Source of the DNA: Harmonia axyridis
Taxonomy: Eukaryota; Arthropoda; Insecta; Coleoptera; Coccinellidae
NCBI RefSeq assembly: GCF_914767665.1
Contig: NC_059504.1
Span: 16,370,501-16,434,500 of the forward strand
DNA length: 64,000 bases
Direction of reading: 5' to 3'
Below are positions 11,808 through 22,840 of the stretch, piece after piece (positions within the stretch are counted from its first letter, which is position 1; every line of letters starts with the position of its first letter). The notes under the pieces were generated by a model that was given only the letters and a program-made list of their open reading frames with translations, made no database searches and was not told where the DNA came from. The position numbers and the translations under genes are program-made.

Positions 11808-12299
11808 ATGTTTGTAGTATATAAGGATTCACGAGCTTCTTTGAACCCACGTGATTCCTATACCACCAGGGACACAAACAACGTTTGTGAATATCACTTA
11901 ATATCCGGCAATATTATTTCGAAAATCAGCCAAATATCTTCTTTGCTTCCACCCACCATCGAAATACGAGTTTTTACAACGAAGAACAAAGACAATTTAT
12001 CAGAGAAAATTCATTTTTCCGGCATCCCGGCCACTATCAATTCCCAAAATTGTCCATATCCAAAGTTGGAACATAAACGAGGCAATTATGTTAATTTTAT
12101 TCGGGCCTTAATATCCAAACACTTTGACGTGGAATATTTCAAGCCTTTCAGCGCGTCTGGTATTAAAGTTTGCAATAATCAGTATGCAGTCGATATTTCT
12201 CGAGGCTCAGACCTCGTTAACGCACTGAATTTCCACCGAGGAAATGATCCATTTCCAGTACTTTTTCCAGCGGCGATCGTGAGCTGGTGCGTAAAGTAA
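11808..12299 (+). CDS. Unidentified open reading frame, 163 codons
   Basis: This is the longest uninterrupted open frame in the window. The product would start MFVVYKDSRASLNPRDS and end VSWCVK. It is of mixed composition, with no obvious signal peptide, membrane segment or repeat, and I recognise no domain. It lies between a non-LTR fragment and a mariner, with no visible polyadenylation signal or splice context. It may be an exon, a relic of an unfamiliar transposon protein, or a chance frame. The opposite strand has stops. I have no basis for a function. Confidence 0.25.
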   Translation: MFVVYKDSRASLNPRDSYTTRDTNNVCEYHLISGNIISKISQISSLLPPTIEIRVFTTKNKDNLSEKIHFSGIPATINSQNCPYPKLEHKRGNYVNFIRALISKHFDVEYFKPFSASGIKVCNNQYAVDISRGSDLVNALNFHRGNDPFPVLFPAAIVSWCVK

Positions 12300-13226
12300 C
12301 TGCGGGGATGAAAACTTGTTATAATTTCCTCTTTGAAGAAAAATTATGGGCGTATTCAGCCTTTTTTGGGGGACGAGGCAAGTTGTTCAGTTATTCCGTT
12401 CACACAGAGGATACATATTGCACATTTTACACATAGGATATCCAAATAATGGAAAAAACTTTCGGAAATAAAAAAACCTTTACTACATAGGCGTTCAACT
12501 GTGCTTCCGCTGTTTTTTCCGGAATCTGTGGCTTTATTGTGAAAAAAACTGGTAATACATTTATGATTCAAAGTATTGTCCATAGCTAGCCTCTACTTTC
12601 TCCCATCTTTCGGGCAACGTACAAATCCCGCGATGAAAAAACTGGTCATCTTTCGAAGCGATCCACGAATCGATCCAATTTTTTACTTCATCATAAGACC
12701 GGAAGTGCTGGTCAGCCACGCCATGTGCCATTCATCGAAACAGGTGATAGTCTGAGGGAGCAACGTCTGGAGAATACGGCGGGTGGGGTAGGACTTCACA
12801 TTTCAACGTTTCCAAGTATATCTTGACCACTTTCGCAACATGGGGTCGAGCATTGACATGCTGCAAAATCACTTTATCATGTCTCTCGTTGTGTTGTTTG
12901 AACGCACTAATTGCGTTTGATAACAATCGTCTGTGATTGTTTCAGTCGAATTTAACAACTCATGATGCACCACGCCAAGCTGGTCCCATCGAATGACCTT
13001 TGAATAATCAGTTTGGCCGTTGGCGTGATAGTATGACCGAATATCCCCATGATTTTCTGCGTTTTGGATTATCGTAATGAACCCATTTTTTTTTCTCCAG
13101 TCATAATGCGACATAGAAATCTCTTCCGTCCTTGCCTTGCAAGCAGCTGTTCACAAGCAAACAAACCCCTTCAACATCTCTCGGCTTCAACTCGTACAAC
13201 ACCCAATTCATTGATTCTGAATCATT

Positions 13227-13588
13227 CATATGAGAGTGGCAGCTTGTGTTTTTTCTTCTTGGGTTCTCCCTCTCTCTCTCTCTCTCTCTGCCTCTCTCTT
13301 TCTGTCATTATTTTGTTTTCATTATTTTTGTTACTATATTTTGCTCAAAGGATCATCAGACTAAATGTTTGCCTTGGATGTAAAAACAAGTGTGTTTAAT
13401 CTCGGTCCTGCAATATTTAGTTCTTGTAATATCTTTGAACACCCCGAATGGAAGATGGAGAGCACAACACAAGTTGCTACTTAGGTGCGTCCATCCTCAC
13501 ATGAGGGGTATATAATTTCAGATTGTATGATTGAAATTGTATTTATATTTCTAAGGAATAAAATTTGATTTAATTTGATTTGATTCCC
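13227..13588. repeat. Insertion inside mariner copy B, with simple-sequence ends
   Basis: The mariner sequence is interrupted between ...GAATCATTC and CCCATGCCTTTCAGG. The inserted roughly 360 bp begins near a (CT)n microsatellite (about 13268-13300) and ends in AATAAAATTTGATTTAATTTGATTTGATT-type repeats, like the 3' tail of a non-LTR element or SINE. ATTC may be a 4-bp target duplication. No coding capacity is seen. Its identity as a SINE or LINE 3' end is inferred from the tail only. Confidence 0.6.
13267..13301 (+). repeat. (CT)n microsatellite
   Basis: An almost pure CT dinucleotide run with one interruption (TGCC). It lies within the repeat inserted into mariner copy B. Confidence 0.9.
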
Positions 13589-14069
13589 ATGCCTTTCAGG
13601 CGTTTTGAAATGGCCTGTTGCGTCACTCTCAATGATCCTGCCAATTCTTGTTGCGTTTGACACGAGTCTTGATCAAGTAATGCCTCTGCATAGTAGAAAA
13701 CCTTCTCTCTTCCACCGCCATGCTGAAATCATCATTCTTGAAGCGTTGGAACCACTCTCGGCACGTTCCTTCACTAATAGCGGTCTCGTCATAGGTATTT
13801 GGGAGCATTCGATGTGTCTCAGCAGCAGATTTCTTCATATTAAAGCAGAAAATTAGAACCTCTTGCAAATGACGAGAATTTGGCTCGTAAGCTGACATTT
13901 TTAATTGAGAATAACTTTATGATACAGACACAAATCGACTAATATTTCGATGGCGTTATGTTTACAAATACCTAAGCTCATTGTATGACATCACGATCTA
14001 TTTATTTCGACTATCACTAACCGCTACATCCATCTATCGCAATACGGAGGAAGCAAATATAATTTGAAC

Positions 14070-15480
14070 AATATTTAAAAATTGATCATTAATTTTGAAT
14101 CGAAAATAAAATGACAGTTGTTCTATTTCCATATTTTGATTCTATAAATTATAATTTTGTTCGCTATAGCTCTTTCAGATTATACATTTTTAATATCAGT
14201 CATTGAAAATGTGTGTTGCGGAATAATTGTAATTTGTGGTATTGAAAAGTGAAAATAGAATTTCAAAAAGAGATATATGACTTTTCATTGGAAACACAGT
14301 GGATTTGTTATATTGAGGTAGCAGGAAATAATGCATTTAGTTTTGAAATTTGCAGTATTTTTCATTATTTAATTTTTTCCACCTAAACATTCTGAAATTT
14401 CTCTCGAATTCTCGAGAATTTCAAGATGTTTGAAAAGTTTTTCTTGGGCAATTTCTCAGAATTTTTTTCCATTCTGTAGAGACATATATATATATTACTT
14501 TGACACTTGAAAATCATAAAAAAAATCAAAATTTTCCTGATGAAAGTATAAAAAGAACATTATTTGGAAATGCTACACTTTGATACAATTTTATGGTGGA
14601 TGAAAAACTTCAGCAACCATTAATATTTGATATACAGAGCCACGTAGTCGCAATCGAGATCTGTTCGTCTTTTTATGAACTTATTACGCTTTCATCTCAG
14701 GTCCTCGAATGAATTAAAATGAAGGATAAATATTGAAGTTGCTCTTCCCAGTCCAAAGGAAGCTGAATGTGTAAATCCTAGTTTCATTCCATGAATTCTG
14801 GAACTAGGAAGCGGTGAATTCAAATGAATTTCATTTGAATGAGGAAATATGCAACATTGTTTGTTGAGGAATCTTCAGGAGAAGGCCTTTAAAGTCTATA
14901 TAGAGTGGTATCTCTTCGTTCCTCATTTTTAAATACTTAAAATCATCTAAAACCCGAAATAATTGTTTTCTTTGCTTCTAACGTTCTTACATGGTCTTAC
15001 TTATCAGTTATCACCAATAAGAATAACTTCGTGGTATTATTTGAAAGTTTTTGTTCAATTTATGAACCCATACAAATATCTCTTCGTATTTGTTCAAATG
15101 AATTACAAAACTCAAAAACATAGCAATATAATAACCTAAATATTTTGCTGAAGTTGTCCAAAAACTTTCGGAATTTTTCATCGATTTCAATTGCACGTCA
15201 AATTGTTGATAAATTCTTTGTTGATAGCTTGTTTATGCAGGGTGAGGAAAAACATGTATTTGTAGTCCAATTTCTAAACACCCTGTGAAACAGTTCGGAA
15301 TTTTGTAGAATTTAGGCTTAGTTTATTACAAAAACCATCATTTTCGCCATTTTTCAATTTTTTTTCACCGTGATATACCTTCATTTCTTTTGAACATACA
15401 CATATTCAGATAAAAGCCTGGAATTTTAAAAACACACCAATCTCTAAAAAGAAACAGGCCGGTATATTTAGAGCAGCATA
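14070..15480. other. AT-rich intergenic stretch without a recognised gene
   Basis: Only chance-looking frames are present (for example 15011-15196, minus). A 48-bp segment at 15238-15285 is bounded by CAGGGTG and CACCCTG and may be a tiny MITE remnant. Confidence 0.4.
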
Positions 15481-15497
15481 TACCGAGTTATTATTTA

Positions 15498-15730
15498 TTG
15501 AAAATGGATTTGATTGCTCAACGTTACATACAAGACGTTCTTCAGAAAGCTGTAGTTCCTTATGCTCCATTTGTTAAAGATGACTTCATTTTAATGCACG
15601 ACAATACAAGACCGCATGTAGCAAATAGTGTTAACCAATTTTTGGATGAGGATCATATCCAACGATTAGAATGGCCTGCATGAAGCCCGGATCTGAACCC
15701 GATTGAATATTTCTTTGTCAACTGTAAACG
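15498..15730 (+). pseudogene. Tc1-like transposase fragment
   Basis: The frame reads RYIQDVLQKAVVPYAPFVKD, then LMHDNTRPHVANSVNQFLD, then LEWPA, a TGA stop, and SPDLNPIEYFF. It holds the second catalytic Asp (HDNTRPH) and the final Glu (NPIEYF) of a Tc1-type DDE enzyme. The stop stands where the family has Arg (normally WPARSPDLNPIEH), so it looks like a point mutation. The sequence before and after this 230-bp piece is not recognisable, so it is an isolated fragment. Confidence 0.85.
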
Positions 15731-15739
15731 TGGTTCAAT

Positions 15740-16140
15740 TTGAAGATTTTCATTTATTATTTTATTGTATTTCCGTCACTCCAATAAGCGTGGTTCTTCA
15801 GAGGTTATGGTACATACGCCCATAGTGCAAAGAATCTTGCTTCTCTCTCTAATGAGGTAGAGGCAGATTAGAGAAACGGCCTACTCATAGTGCGTCTACT
15901 ACTCTAATTCCAGAGGCTTAATCGGCTCTTATCGAATGAATTGGATGTGGAATTTCGTACGCAGGGGTTGCTCTGTTCTATTTATTTCATTTTATTCCAA
16001 CATTCTAATCGGATATTGATAAAATGGATGTATATGAGAAGCCTTAATTTCTGTGATGTTCCCTATTGATAATAAGAGTTGCACAAGAGTATTTTAAAAC
16101 GATATTCAACTTTTCATAATGATATTCAACTTTGTTTGAA
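15740..16140. other. Intergenic stretch, nothing recognised
   Basis: No open frame of note and no repeat detected. Confidence 0.4.
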
Positions 16141-16145
16141 ATATA

Positions 16146-16728
16146 CAGGGTGTTTCCTAAACATGCGGCAAAAATTCAGGGGGTTGTTCCTTATTTTAAG
16201 CATGTTTTGTCCTTGGATGATTTTTGAAAAACCTCTTTGTTTCGAAGATACAGGGCGAACAACATTTTTCATATTTTTGAAATTAATAATAGTTTAAATA
16301 AAAATGCGTACCGCACTGTGTTTACTAAGTAGGTACAATTTATTTTAAATTTGTTTAACAACATTCCAATTACTAAAAACGGCCAGTTTTTTGACTAAAA
16401 ATTGATAAGTGCAGATGGTAAAGGAATACAGATTAAACACGGTTTTCATTTGAATTCGTTTTGTGATGTATTAGCAATTAACATTTTATCTTTGACTATT
16501 ATGAATCGCCTGTATGCTGGCTAGAGGTGGTCATTTTCAACAGTTTTTGTAGGTTGAGTTGAATTTTCGTGTATTTTTTCATGATAAAATGTTATTATCT
16601 GAAATTTTGTTTCCCCTATATCTTCGAAACAAATAGGTTTTTCAAAAATCATCAAAGGACAAAATATTCTTAGAATAGTCCAAGGAACAACCCCCTGAAT
16701 TTTTGCCGCATGTTTAGGAAACACCCTG
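16146..16728. mobile_element. Foldback MITE, copy 1, 583 bp, TA flanks
   Basis: Outer TIRs of about 50 bp begin CAGGGTGTTTCCTAAACATG, and a second inverted block (TTTTTGAAAAACC... against GGTTTTTCAAAAAT) extends the arms to about 110 bp. TA flanks both ends. The interior has no coding capacity. Copy 2 at 62768-63295 is nearly identical, apart from deletions of about 50 bp in copy 2 and a few bases in copy 1. The TA target and CAGGGTG ends fit a Tc1/mariner-mobilised MITE. Confidence 0.93.
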
Positions 16729-16743
16729 TATAATATCATACGA

Positions 16744-17160
16744 TTATTCACCTATAAAAGAAACATTTCTTCCACATTTTCTCAGGTTTGACAATAAAGA
16801 TCTCCACACACCGAACGAAATTTTTCGCGCAAAACGTCTTACAATTCGCTCCGATAAAATACCACTATATGTCAAAGCCAGACGCAGCTTAATCGATTCT
16901 TCGGCAGCGTCTCCACGTAGGAGGAAAACCGCAAAGGCAATTCTGCACGGAATTGGCACGATGGGTAGATTGTTACTTCAATACCGACAGACAGCCGTTG
17001 ATTTCCATTATCGGCCAGATTGTCTCTGGCGCTTGTATTAGGATAAGAGTACGCTTCTGGACTCGACAATGTAATTTTGTTCGCATCGTTTGGTAATTCT
17101 GTCCTTGTCGCCTCGATTGGCGTCTCACCTAGAGTTCTGAGGCGATTGAGTCTCTGACAG
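16744..17160 (-). other. GC-richer island with coding-like minus-strand frames, unidentified
   Basis: Two overlapping minus-strand frames (16872-17069 and 16744-16959) are open through CpG-containing sequence of balanced composition, unlike the AT-rich surroundings. One reads SSPEAYSYPNTSARDNLADN, the other SERIVRRFARKISFGVW. I recognise no domain. It could be a degenerate exon split by a frameshift, or simply a GC-rich island where stops are rare. Confidence 0.25.
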
Positions 17161-17169
17161 AGGTGATGC

Positions 17170-17940
17170 GATGAAGATTGAAGATGTTGAAATGGTGGTG
17201 GAGTGTCGGTAGGTAAATGATATTTGATTTGGATATTGGTGAGAACTAGATGAAAGGGTTTCTTGATCTAGACAGTATTATTTAGGGTTTCTCATAGTTT
17301 TTTATCTGTACCAGGTTTCATGAAAATCTATTGGTAAACTTATTTGTCAGAATCTTCTTCACTTGAGTGATGTGAAAACTGTTCATGGCAGGCCAGAGCC
17401 TTTATAAGTTTTTTACTATTAATAAGGATGCGTTTCTGATCAATGAATTCGAGGACAAGAATAATTTTGACAATCTCTATAAGTGATAGTTTTGCATTCC
17501 AATTAATTTTCTGTTGGAGTTCTCTTTATCAAAGATCACTTAGTAGGAAAATTTTATGGTAGATTTCCATTGCGAATAGTTAGATGAATCACTACTGTTT
17601 CTACATTAGGTGCCAGCGCCAAATGACGTATATTCAGCACATAAATTGACGAAAAACATTGACCTTAAGTCAGAATCATGAACGTTACTTGATTTAAATT
17701 CAATTCAATATGAATGAGAGATGCTACAGAGAAAAGTTACTTATTGTCAAAACTATAATAATTTTACGGTAGGGATGAACTCTTTGTGGCTCTACAAGAA
17801 GCCTGGAAGAATATACCGCAGCAACAATCCCAGAATTTGATTTTGAAGCATACTTAGGTGGTTAAGAGCTTTGATAAACTCTAGAGGTGGACATATTTTC
17901 TATTAGACTACTGAAAATTTTCTTCTGCTATTCGGATTTT
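17170..17940. other. Intergenic stretch, nothing recognised
   Basis: AT-rich, no open frame of note and no repeat detected. Confidence 0.4.
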
Positions 17941-17954
17941 TTGTTCCTCGAATT

Positions 17955-18248
17955 TTGAAACACTTGACAAACACTTTCCGGGTCTGCAAATCGGACTTAG
18001 AAATAGCGGAACACATAGTGAACAAATGTCTGGCTCAACTGAGAATTACACTAAGAGTTACACTTCTTGGGAAGCTAGTTTCAAATTCCCGAAAAGTGAT
18101 AGTTAAGACTCCCATGAACGTTGGCAGATTCACCGATATTGTGAACGATCTTCTTGATAAACTTTTAGCATTTCTGAAATGTAGCCTTCTAGCCAAAACG
18201 ACCCTTATATCTGACTTCGATATCTATCTGGATCACCAAGGAAATTGA
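17955..18248 (+). pseudogene. Possible non-LTR retrotransposon C-terminal fragment
   Basis: The 97-codon frame contains FRVCKSDLEIAEHIVNKCLA followed by a basic stretch. This recalls the CxxC...EHI..C zinc-knuckle-like block (CRFCLEEEETxEHIxxECPAL) that follows the RNase H domain in jockey/R1-type ORF2 proteins. The first Cys of that motif is absent here. The rest of the frame is not recognisable. The assignment is tentative. Confidence 0.35.
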
Positions 18249-18494
18249 AAGAACACAAAAATATCTTCTTCCTTCAGCTTCGTAATTAATGACAACACAT
18301 ACACAGATCGTCAAAAGTCTTGCCTCCCCAACTATCTACTCTCAACTTGTTGAATGTAACAGTTTTTTGCCTGTGGAATCGTCACTATCTCAACACTTAA
18401 ATGAAAGCAATAAACCAACAAAATTTGTTTCTTTTTCGGGAGAATCCAGGTGTAAAAGGATAATGAAAGTTGTAATATTGGGAATATTCCGTGG

Positions 18495-19417
18495 AAAATG
18501 CCAAGACTTCCAATTTCTCGGTTTGATAGGACAAGAATAGTAGTCCTACATCAAGAAGCTTGTCGAACCACCAATTGCGCAACTTCTACTGAAAACCGGC
18601 AGTGTTGCCCGGAGACCGGTGTCTGGTCGACCCAGAGTAACATCTCCAAGGAAAGACCATTATATCGGTTTTACTCGAAGGAATCGAACGGTATCTGTAA
18701 CAGCCCTTCGAAGTCATTTTTTGAAGTCCTAAAGACTGGTAGTCCCAACCAATACCATAAGGAAAGGTTGCATTCCTCAAATGCAAGGCAAGGATACCTT
18801 TAAGAGTACCTTGGCTATCACCTAGACATAGAGCTACCCGAAGACAATGGGCAGAACATCACCAAGATTGGCTTTTACCACGGGGTAACGTACTCATTTC
18901 GGACGAGTCACGATTCGGTTTACAAAGTGATAGTCGACAAGAAAGGGTTTGGAGAGGAAGTTGTGCCCTTTCAAGGTGGATCAATATTGCGCTGGGGGTA
19001 TAATGTTCGGTCGCAGTACCCCCCTCATTATCATTGAACGAACAATGACTGGTGTCATCTACGTAGAAAACATCATTGACCAAATCATTCTTCCTATGCT
19101 TAACGAATTCGGAGATAATTTCATTTATTAGGATGATAACGCCCCACCCCAACGCATAGGCAGGGTTAAAACATTCTTCAACAGAAAAATATTTAGAGAA
19201 TGAACTGGCCAGCAAACTCACCAGATATGAATCCAATGGAGCACGTATGGGATTACTTAGGGAAAGCAATATCTAATCAACTTTTCAGGAATTGAATTTA
19301 GCCCTTCTGGAAGAATGGAACGATAAGCTTGAAAATTTCATTGATGACTTGATTCGTGGGATGCCTAGATCTATTGGACAGTTGATTGAAAGAAGAGGTG
19401 GTAATACGGACTATTGA
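18495..19417 (+). pseudogene. Tc1-like transposase, nearly full length, multiple frameshifts
   Basis: It begins MPRLPISRFDRTRIVVLHQE, the N-terminal DNA-binding start of a widespread arthropod Tc1 family. Across frames it continues through VPWLSPRHRATRRQWAEHHQ, then SDESRFGLQSDSRQERVW with the first catalytic Asp, IIERTMTGVIYVENII, a DDNAPPQR block with the second Asp, NSPDMNPMEHVWDYLGKAIS with the final Glu, and MPRSIGQLIERRGGNTDY at the C-terminus. All domains are present in order, so the loss of function is by point frameshifts and stops rather than deletion. No clear TIR pair was found around it. Confidence 0.9.
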
Positions 19418-19419
19418 AT

Positions 19420-20200
19420 GTGGGTTCAGTTGTGGAATAACTATAATTAATCAAAAATAAATAATTGATTACTATAGATATTTTCTCATTTTTCCTATTC
19501 TGTCTCATTCTACACAAGGCAATAGTAACGAACAAAGATATTCTATCAAATATTGTTGAAATAGAGGAAAATAGTCTTCTCATTTCTAGAACACAGATTG
19601 TTTATTTTTTGAGAAACCTAGAGGGAGCAACACTTTTGTCGATGTGTGTACAACAACAGTATGATACCTCGAATTGAGGATAATCATGGAATAATCCGAT
19701 TTCCAGTCCAATCGCATCAATCAGGCTCCGTACCATCCCAGTAAAACCCAAAGCCATAAACTAATATCACCTCAGCGTCAAATCCATGTGTATATCCGAT
19801 CAGCGCCCATGCCTTTCGACCTGTTATGTTATCGTGTTTACAGAAAAATCACAACACATGACGCTGCTGTCTACACGCAATGTAGCAAGATGTGCAACCC
19901 TTGTTGCACACGAATGCACATCTGGATAGGTCCCGTTAATGTTTCACACGATAATTCACCCCTTGTCATAATGGCCCAACTTATGAACCGAGTATAGATT
20001 GAAGAGAGACAGAGCGATTAATGTGCATTTACCACAGTGGGTGGCCAGAAGTTTGTTGATGAATTATCTATATACATACATAGGGTTCTGGTAGAATTAA
20101 CAGTAGCAACATAAAAGCATATGTGGTTGGGAAAATTGTGTCGAATTATATTCACTCAATAAGTTCCGGGCCCAGCCTGTGAAAACACAATATTCTTGAA
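19420..20200. other. Intergenic stretch without a recognised gene
   Basis: The first 200 bp are AT-rich. The part at 19690-20000 is more balanced, with a 69-codon plus-strand frame of no known domain. No repeats were recognised. Confidence 0.4.
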
Positions 20201-20204
20201 AATT

Positions 20205-20416
20205 TGACATTATTCGTCAGCATAATCACCTTCAAGGGTGGTACATGTACTTCCACGATCCTCTAACTTTTCAATACTTTTTCTGTAAGAAAATTCTCCT
20301 CTTTTGAAATAGGTATTAATCTTGGCAATAATTTCTTCATTACAGCGAAATTCCTTTGCTTGCCCATTATTTTTTCCATCAGAAAACATCAATACAAGAC
20401 ACTCGTTTTTATTCAT
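20205..20416 (-). pseudogene. Mariner transposase, C-terminal fragment
   Basis: The frame reads FRCNEEIIAKINTYFKRGEF, then YRKSIEKLEDRGSTCTTLEG and DYADE, matching the C-terminal end of mariner transposases (SNEEV...AYF....Y..GIEKLE.R...CI.LEGDYV). The corresponding region of the 0.4-1.7 kb mariner (SANEEVVAETEAYFEAKDKS) is related. The catalytic region is absent and no TIR was seen, so this is an isolated fragment of about 200 bp. Confidence 0.7.
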
Positions 20417-20464
20417 TTGGCTATGCTATGGTAATGTCATTTTTGCTCCAGGCCTGGGAGTAAT

Positions 20465-20950
20465 ACTAACTCACAAAGAAACTGCAACACCCAGAAGGAG
20501 CTGTTTAAATTCAAATTTTTTTTTGGTACAACATAGATAGTATAGTAAGGAGTAAATGATTGAATTTGGAAAAAAAAAATCGTGAAGGTATTTTCATGTG
20601 AACAATTTTTGTTACTTAAATATTGTAGTCGTTTTTAAATTAAACAACAAACCAGCTGTTCGAGGAGATCCAAAGTCGATGTTTAGTTTTTGTTAAAATG
20701 CGTAGAGCACGTGTACGCGGAATTTATCGCCAGCTAAGTGAATTTGGAATAGGTAGAATTATTGGTCTATGGAAGGTTACATTTCGAGAAGTCGCTAACC
20801 GTACAAATAGAAATCCAACTACTGTTATGAGATGTTGTCAAGAGTTGGTTTGATAATGCCCAAAATCGAAGAAGAGTAAGTACCAGACGTCGAAGGGGCA
20901 TAAATGAAGTTCAGCAGTTAGATGTAAAATAGCAATTTTGAGGTCAATGC
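20465..20950 (+). mobile_element. Tc1-like element, 5' end with truncated transposase (family of 32.7 and 61.0 kb)
   Basis: The 5' end, CTGCAACACCCAGAAGGAGC, and the following 200 bp match the element at 32722-33207. The coding start at 20698 reads MRRARVRGIYRQLSEFGIGR, then VANRTNRNPTTVMRCCQ, the N-terminal DNA-binding region of a Tc1-like transposase. It breaks down near 20850-20950 (QSRRRVSTRRRR-type basic region in shifted frames). The catalytic domain and 3' TIR are missing. Confidence 0.85.
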
Positions 20951-21212
20951 AAAATTTCATGATAATCTCGTTACAAAATTATGAAGAATATCGAACAAAA
21001 ACTATATCCGACCGAGTTGAGATTTCACGTGTAGTTATAAATTCAAAATTTGTTCTCTTTCGAGTTATATTTCATGTTCATCGTGACATCAAAAGCATAG
21101 AAAATTGAAGCAAAATATAGAAAAAATATAGAGAAAATGGGGAGAGGGGGAATAAGGTCTCTAATTCTTCTCCACAAACGATGAACATTTTTTTATTGAA
21201 AAGACTCTTACA

Positions 21213-21246
21213 GACATGTTTCGAACCCTGAAGGATTCATCTTCAG
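21213..21246 (-). ncRNA. Hammerhead-ribozyme-like motif of the compact Penelope-element type
   Basis: Read on the minus strand, CTGAAGA (21246-21240) is followed after one base by GAATCC, a TTCA loop and GGGTTC, which pair as a 6-bp stem II with one G-U. Then come GAAA, a tiny ACATGT stem III and a GTC cleavage triplet at 21215-21213. This order and the very short stem III match the minimal hammerheads described in Penelope-like retroelements. Stem I pairs poorly, so the copy may be inactive. No Penelope coding sequence is visible nearby. Confidence 0.5.
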
Positions 21247-21357
21247 AGATGGAAATGTTAAGGAAAAGGAGCAAGAAGCAACATTCAAATTTGAAAACCA
21301 AATGGAAAATCCAACCTTGAGGAAAGGAATAGAATAATATATTAATTAATTATGAAA

Positions 21358-21741
21358 TCAATACAGATGGATAATCGAAATAATCTTCATTTCATAACAA
21401 GAAAAACATGAAAGAGAAAACATTGATAAAATATCCGATATTTCTGTAATCCGACTGGATTGAAATTTAGTTTGAATCTTTGAAATAGTCACCGGAATGT
21501 GAATGCAAAATTGCAGAACCATTTTAGAATTCAATTCCCAATGACCGAGCCTCTGCTCTAGCACTATCGAAACACAAATTTTTATGTTGAAATTTGAGCG
21601 ACTTTCACAATCACGAGTTAAGAGACTCAACAAATTACTGAGCCGTCCCTGTCTAAACCACCCCCTAAGGTCCACCCTTCCTAATGGATGTACACTAGTC
21701 CAGCGAACTATTTTCACACGAGGGACACAATGAGGCAACAT
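21358..21741 (-). other. Unidentified open frame, 127 codons
   Basis: The minus-strand frame starts MLPHCVPRVKIVRWTSV and continues without a stop to IISIIHLY. The first third is more GC-balanced than the rest. No domain is recognised. It could be a chance frame or a relic, and it is reported only because it is long for this AT-rich DNA. Confidence 0.15.
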
Positions 21742-21759
21742 GTTTCTACCTACCTGTTG

Positions 21760-22830
21760 TGGAATATATTGTAGCCATTATTATCCATCTCCATTCACGT
21801 GAATTTCGCACATTTCTGGTGAAAATGCAAGTCGCTGTTTCATTCATGCGCGTGGGAAATAAAGCTTTTATAACTTTTTCTTTTGTTGTTCTAGCGGTGG
21901 GTGTAACGTGATGTGAAAAATGGCATTTCTAGGAGTTAACATATGTTTCTCTTGTTGAATAGGATTTTTTGAGGGGATACTGTTTGTTTTATTAAGAAAC
22001 GAGGGTTTTTTTTTAAGAGGTGACTATTTTTCATTAGGAAAGTATCTGTCAGATGTCGTGAACATCTGTACAATTCGAAGGAAGGTGGTTTCTTCAATAT
22101 TCGAGGCATATGATATCATTATTGAGAGTGATTTTCATGGGAATATTGAGAAATTTCAATTGAGAGGAGTAGAACGACTGAAATAATAAAAAAAAAGTTC
22201 TTATTTGAATATCTTGTGTTTTGATGAATATGGTTGGATTGTTCAAGTTCATGATCTTCTTATAAACACCCTGTACATTTTTGGTCCAAACCGCAAACTG
22301 CCTTATAATACTACGTATTCGAAAAAGAAAATTTCGAAAAAAGCTTTTTCTGCCGAAATATTCTTCAAAATGTGAGCCCTCATCGCCACCATTTTTTTTA
22401 TAAGAATCCCATTAGCACATAAACCGTTCACTTTTTACCCAGGGTATGGCATATTGCCGAAATTTTCATCAAAAAAGCTATCTAGTGATGCAAAAATATA
22501 CTGGGTGTGCCATTTGAAATAAGGAAGTAGTTGTCTGTTTCAGGTATAACCGGAAGTTGTAGAGATCTGAACATATTTTAGGGAGAAAGATCATTGTCTC
22601 AAACCCCAATATGGAGATTTTAGGCTCAAAATTATGATTAGTTTTCTATGAACGTTTGATAGGTCATTCCGGTGAATCACCCTGAAGATCCATGGACTAG
22701 TTTTCATTTTTTTGTTAAGGATTAATTCTAAAAATTTAAGTAAAATGAAACAAAAATGTGGAAGAATCATTGAAATCTCTAGAAATGAAAAAGTTATGGG
22801 ACTGTGAAGTTGCGCTTGGAAGAATAATTT
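21760..22830. other. Intergenic stretch without a recognised gene
   Basis: ACACCCTGTA near 22266-22275 is a solo end of the CAGGGTG type. The minus frame 22591-22863 has no known domain. Otherwise nothing was recognised. Confidence 0.4.
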
Positions 22831-22840
22831 CATAGTACGT

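Larger units (their letters stand above)
12550..13898 (-). pseudogene. Mariner transposase, copy B, broken
   Basis: The start region MSAYEPNSRHLQEVLIFCF at 13898 is followed by a helix-turn-helix block containing CREWFQRFKNDDF. A frameshift follows, then the repeat insertion at 13227-13588, and the frame resumes at about 13200 with NPKRRKSWGY-like sequence spread across frames. Near 12840, QHVNARPHVAKVV shows Asp replaced by Val at the second catalytic position. HPPYSPDVAPSDYHLFR carries the third Asp. The C-terminus, around EVKNWIDSWIASKDDQFF and SYGQYFES, ends at about 12560. The loss of a catalytic Asp, the frameshifts and the insertion all show a dead gene. Confidence 0.9.
12488..14062 (-). 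mobile_element. Mariner, same family, copy B, near full length with an inserted repeat
   Basis: The 3' TIR lies at about 12488-12516 (TAGGCGTTCAACTGTGCTTC, a diverged form of TAGGTGTACAACTTTGCTTC). The 5' TIR at about 14036-14062 has lost its terminal GTACAAC. Without the roughly 360-bp insertion at 13227-13588 the element would be about 1.2 kb, the expected mariner length. It carries a complete but broken transposase on the minus strand. Confidence 0.9.

Noticed and set aside
13250..13399. Ser/Leu-rich open frame across the CT microsatellite
   Set aside because: The reading frame exists only because of the dinucleotide repeat.
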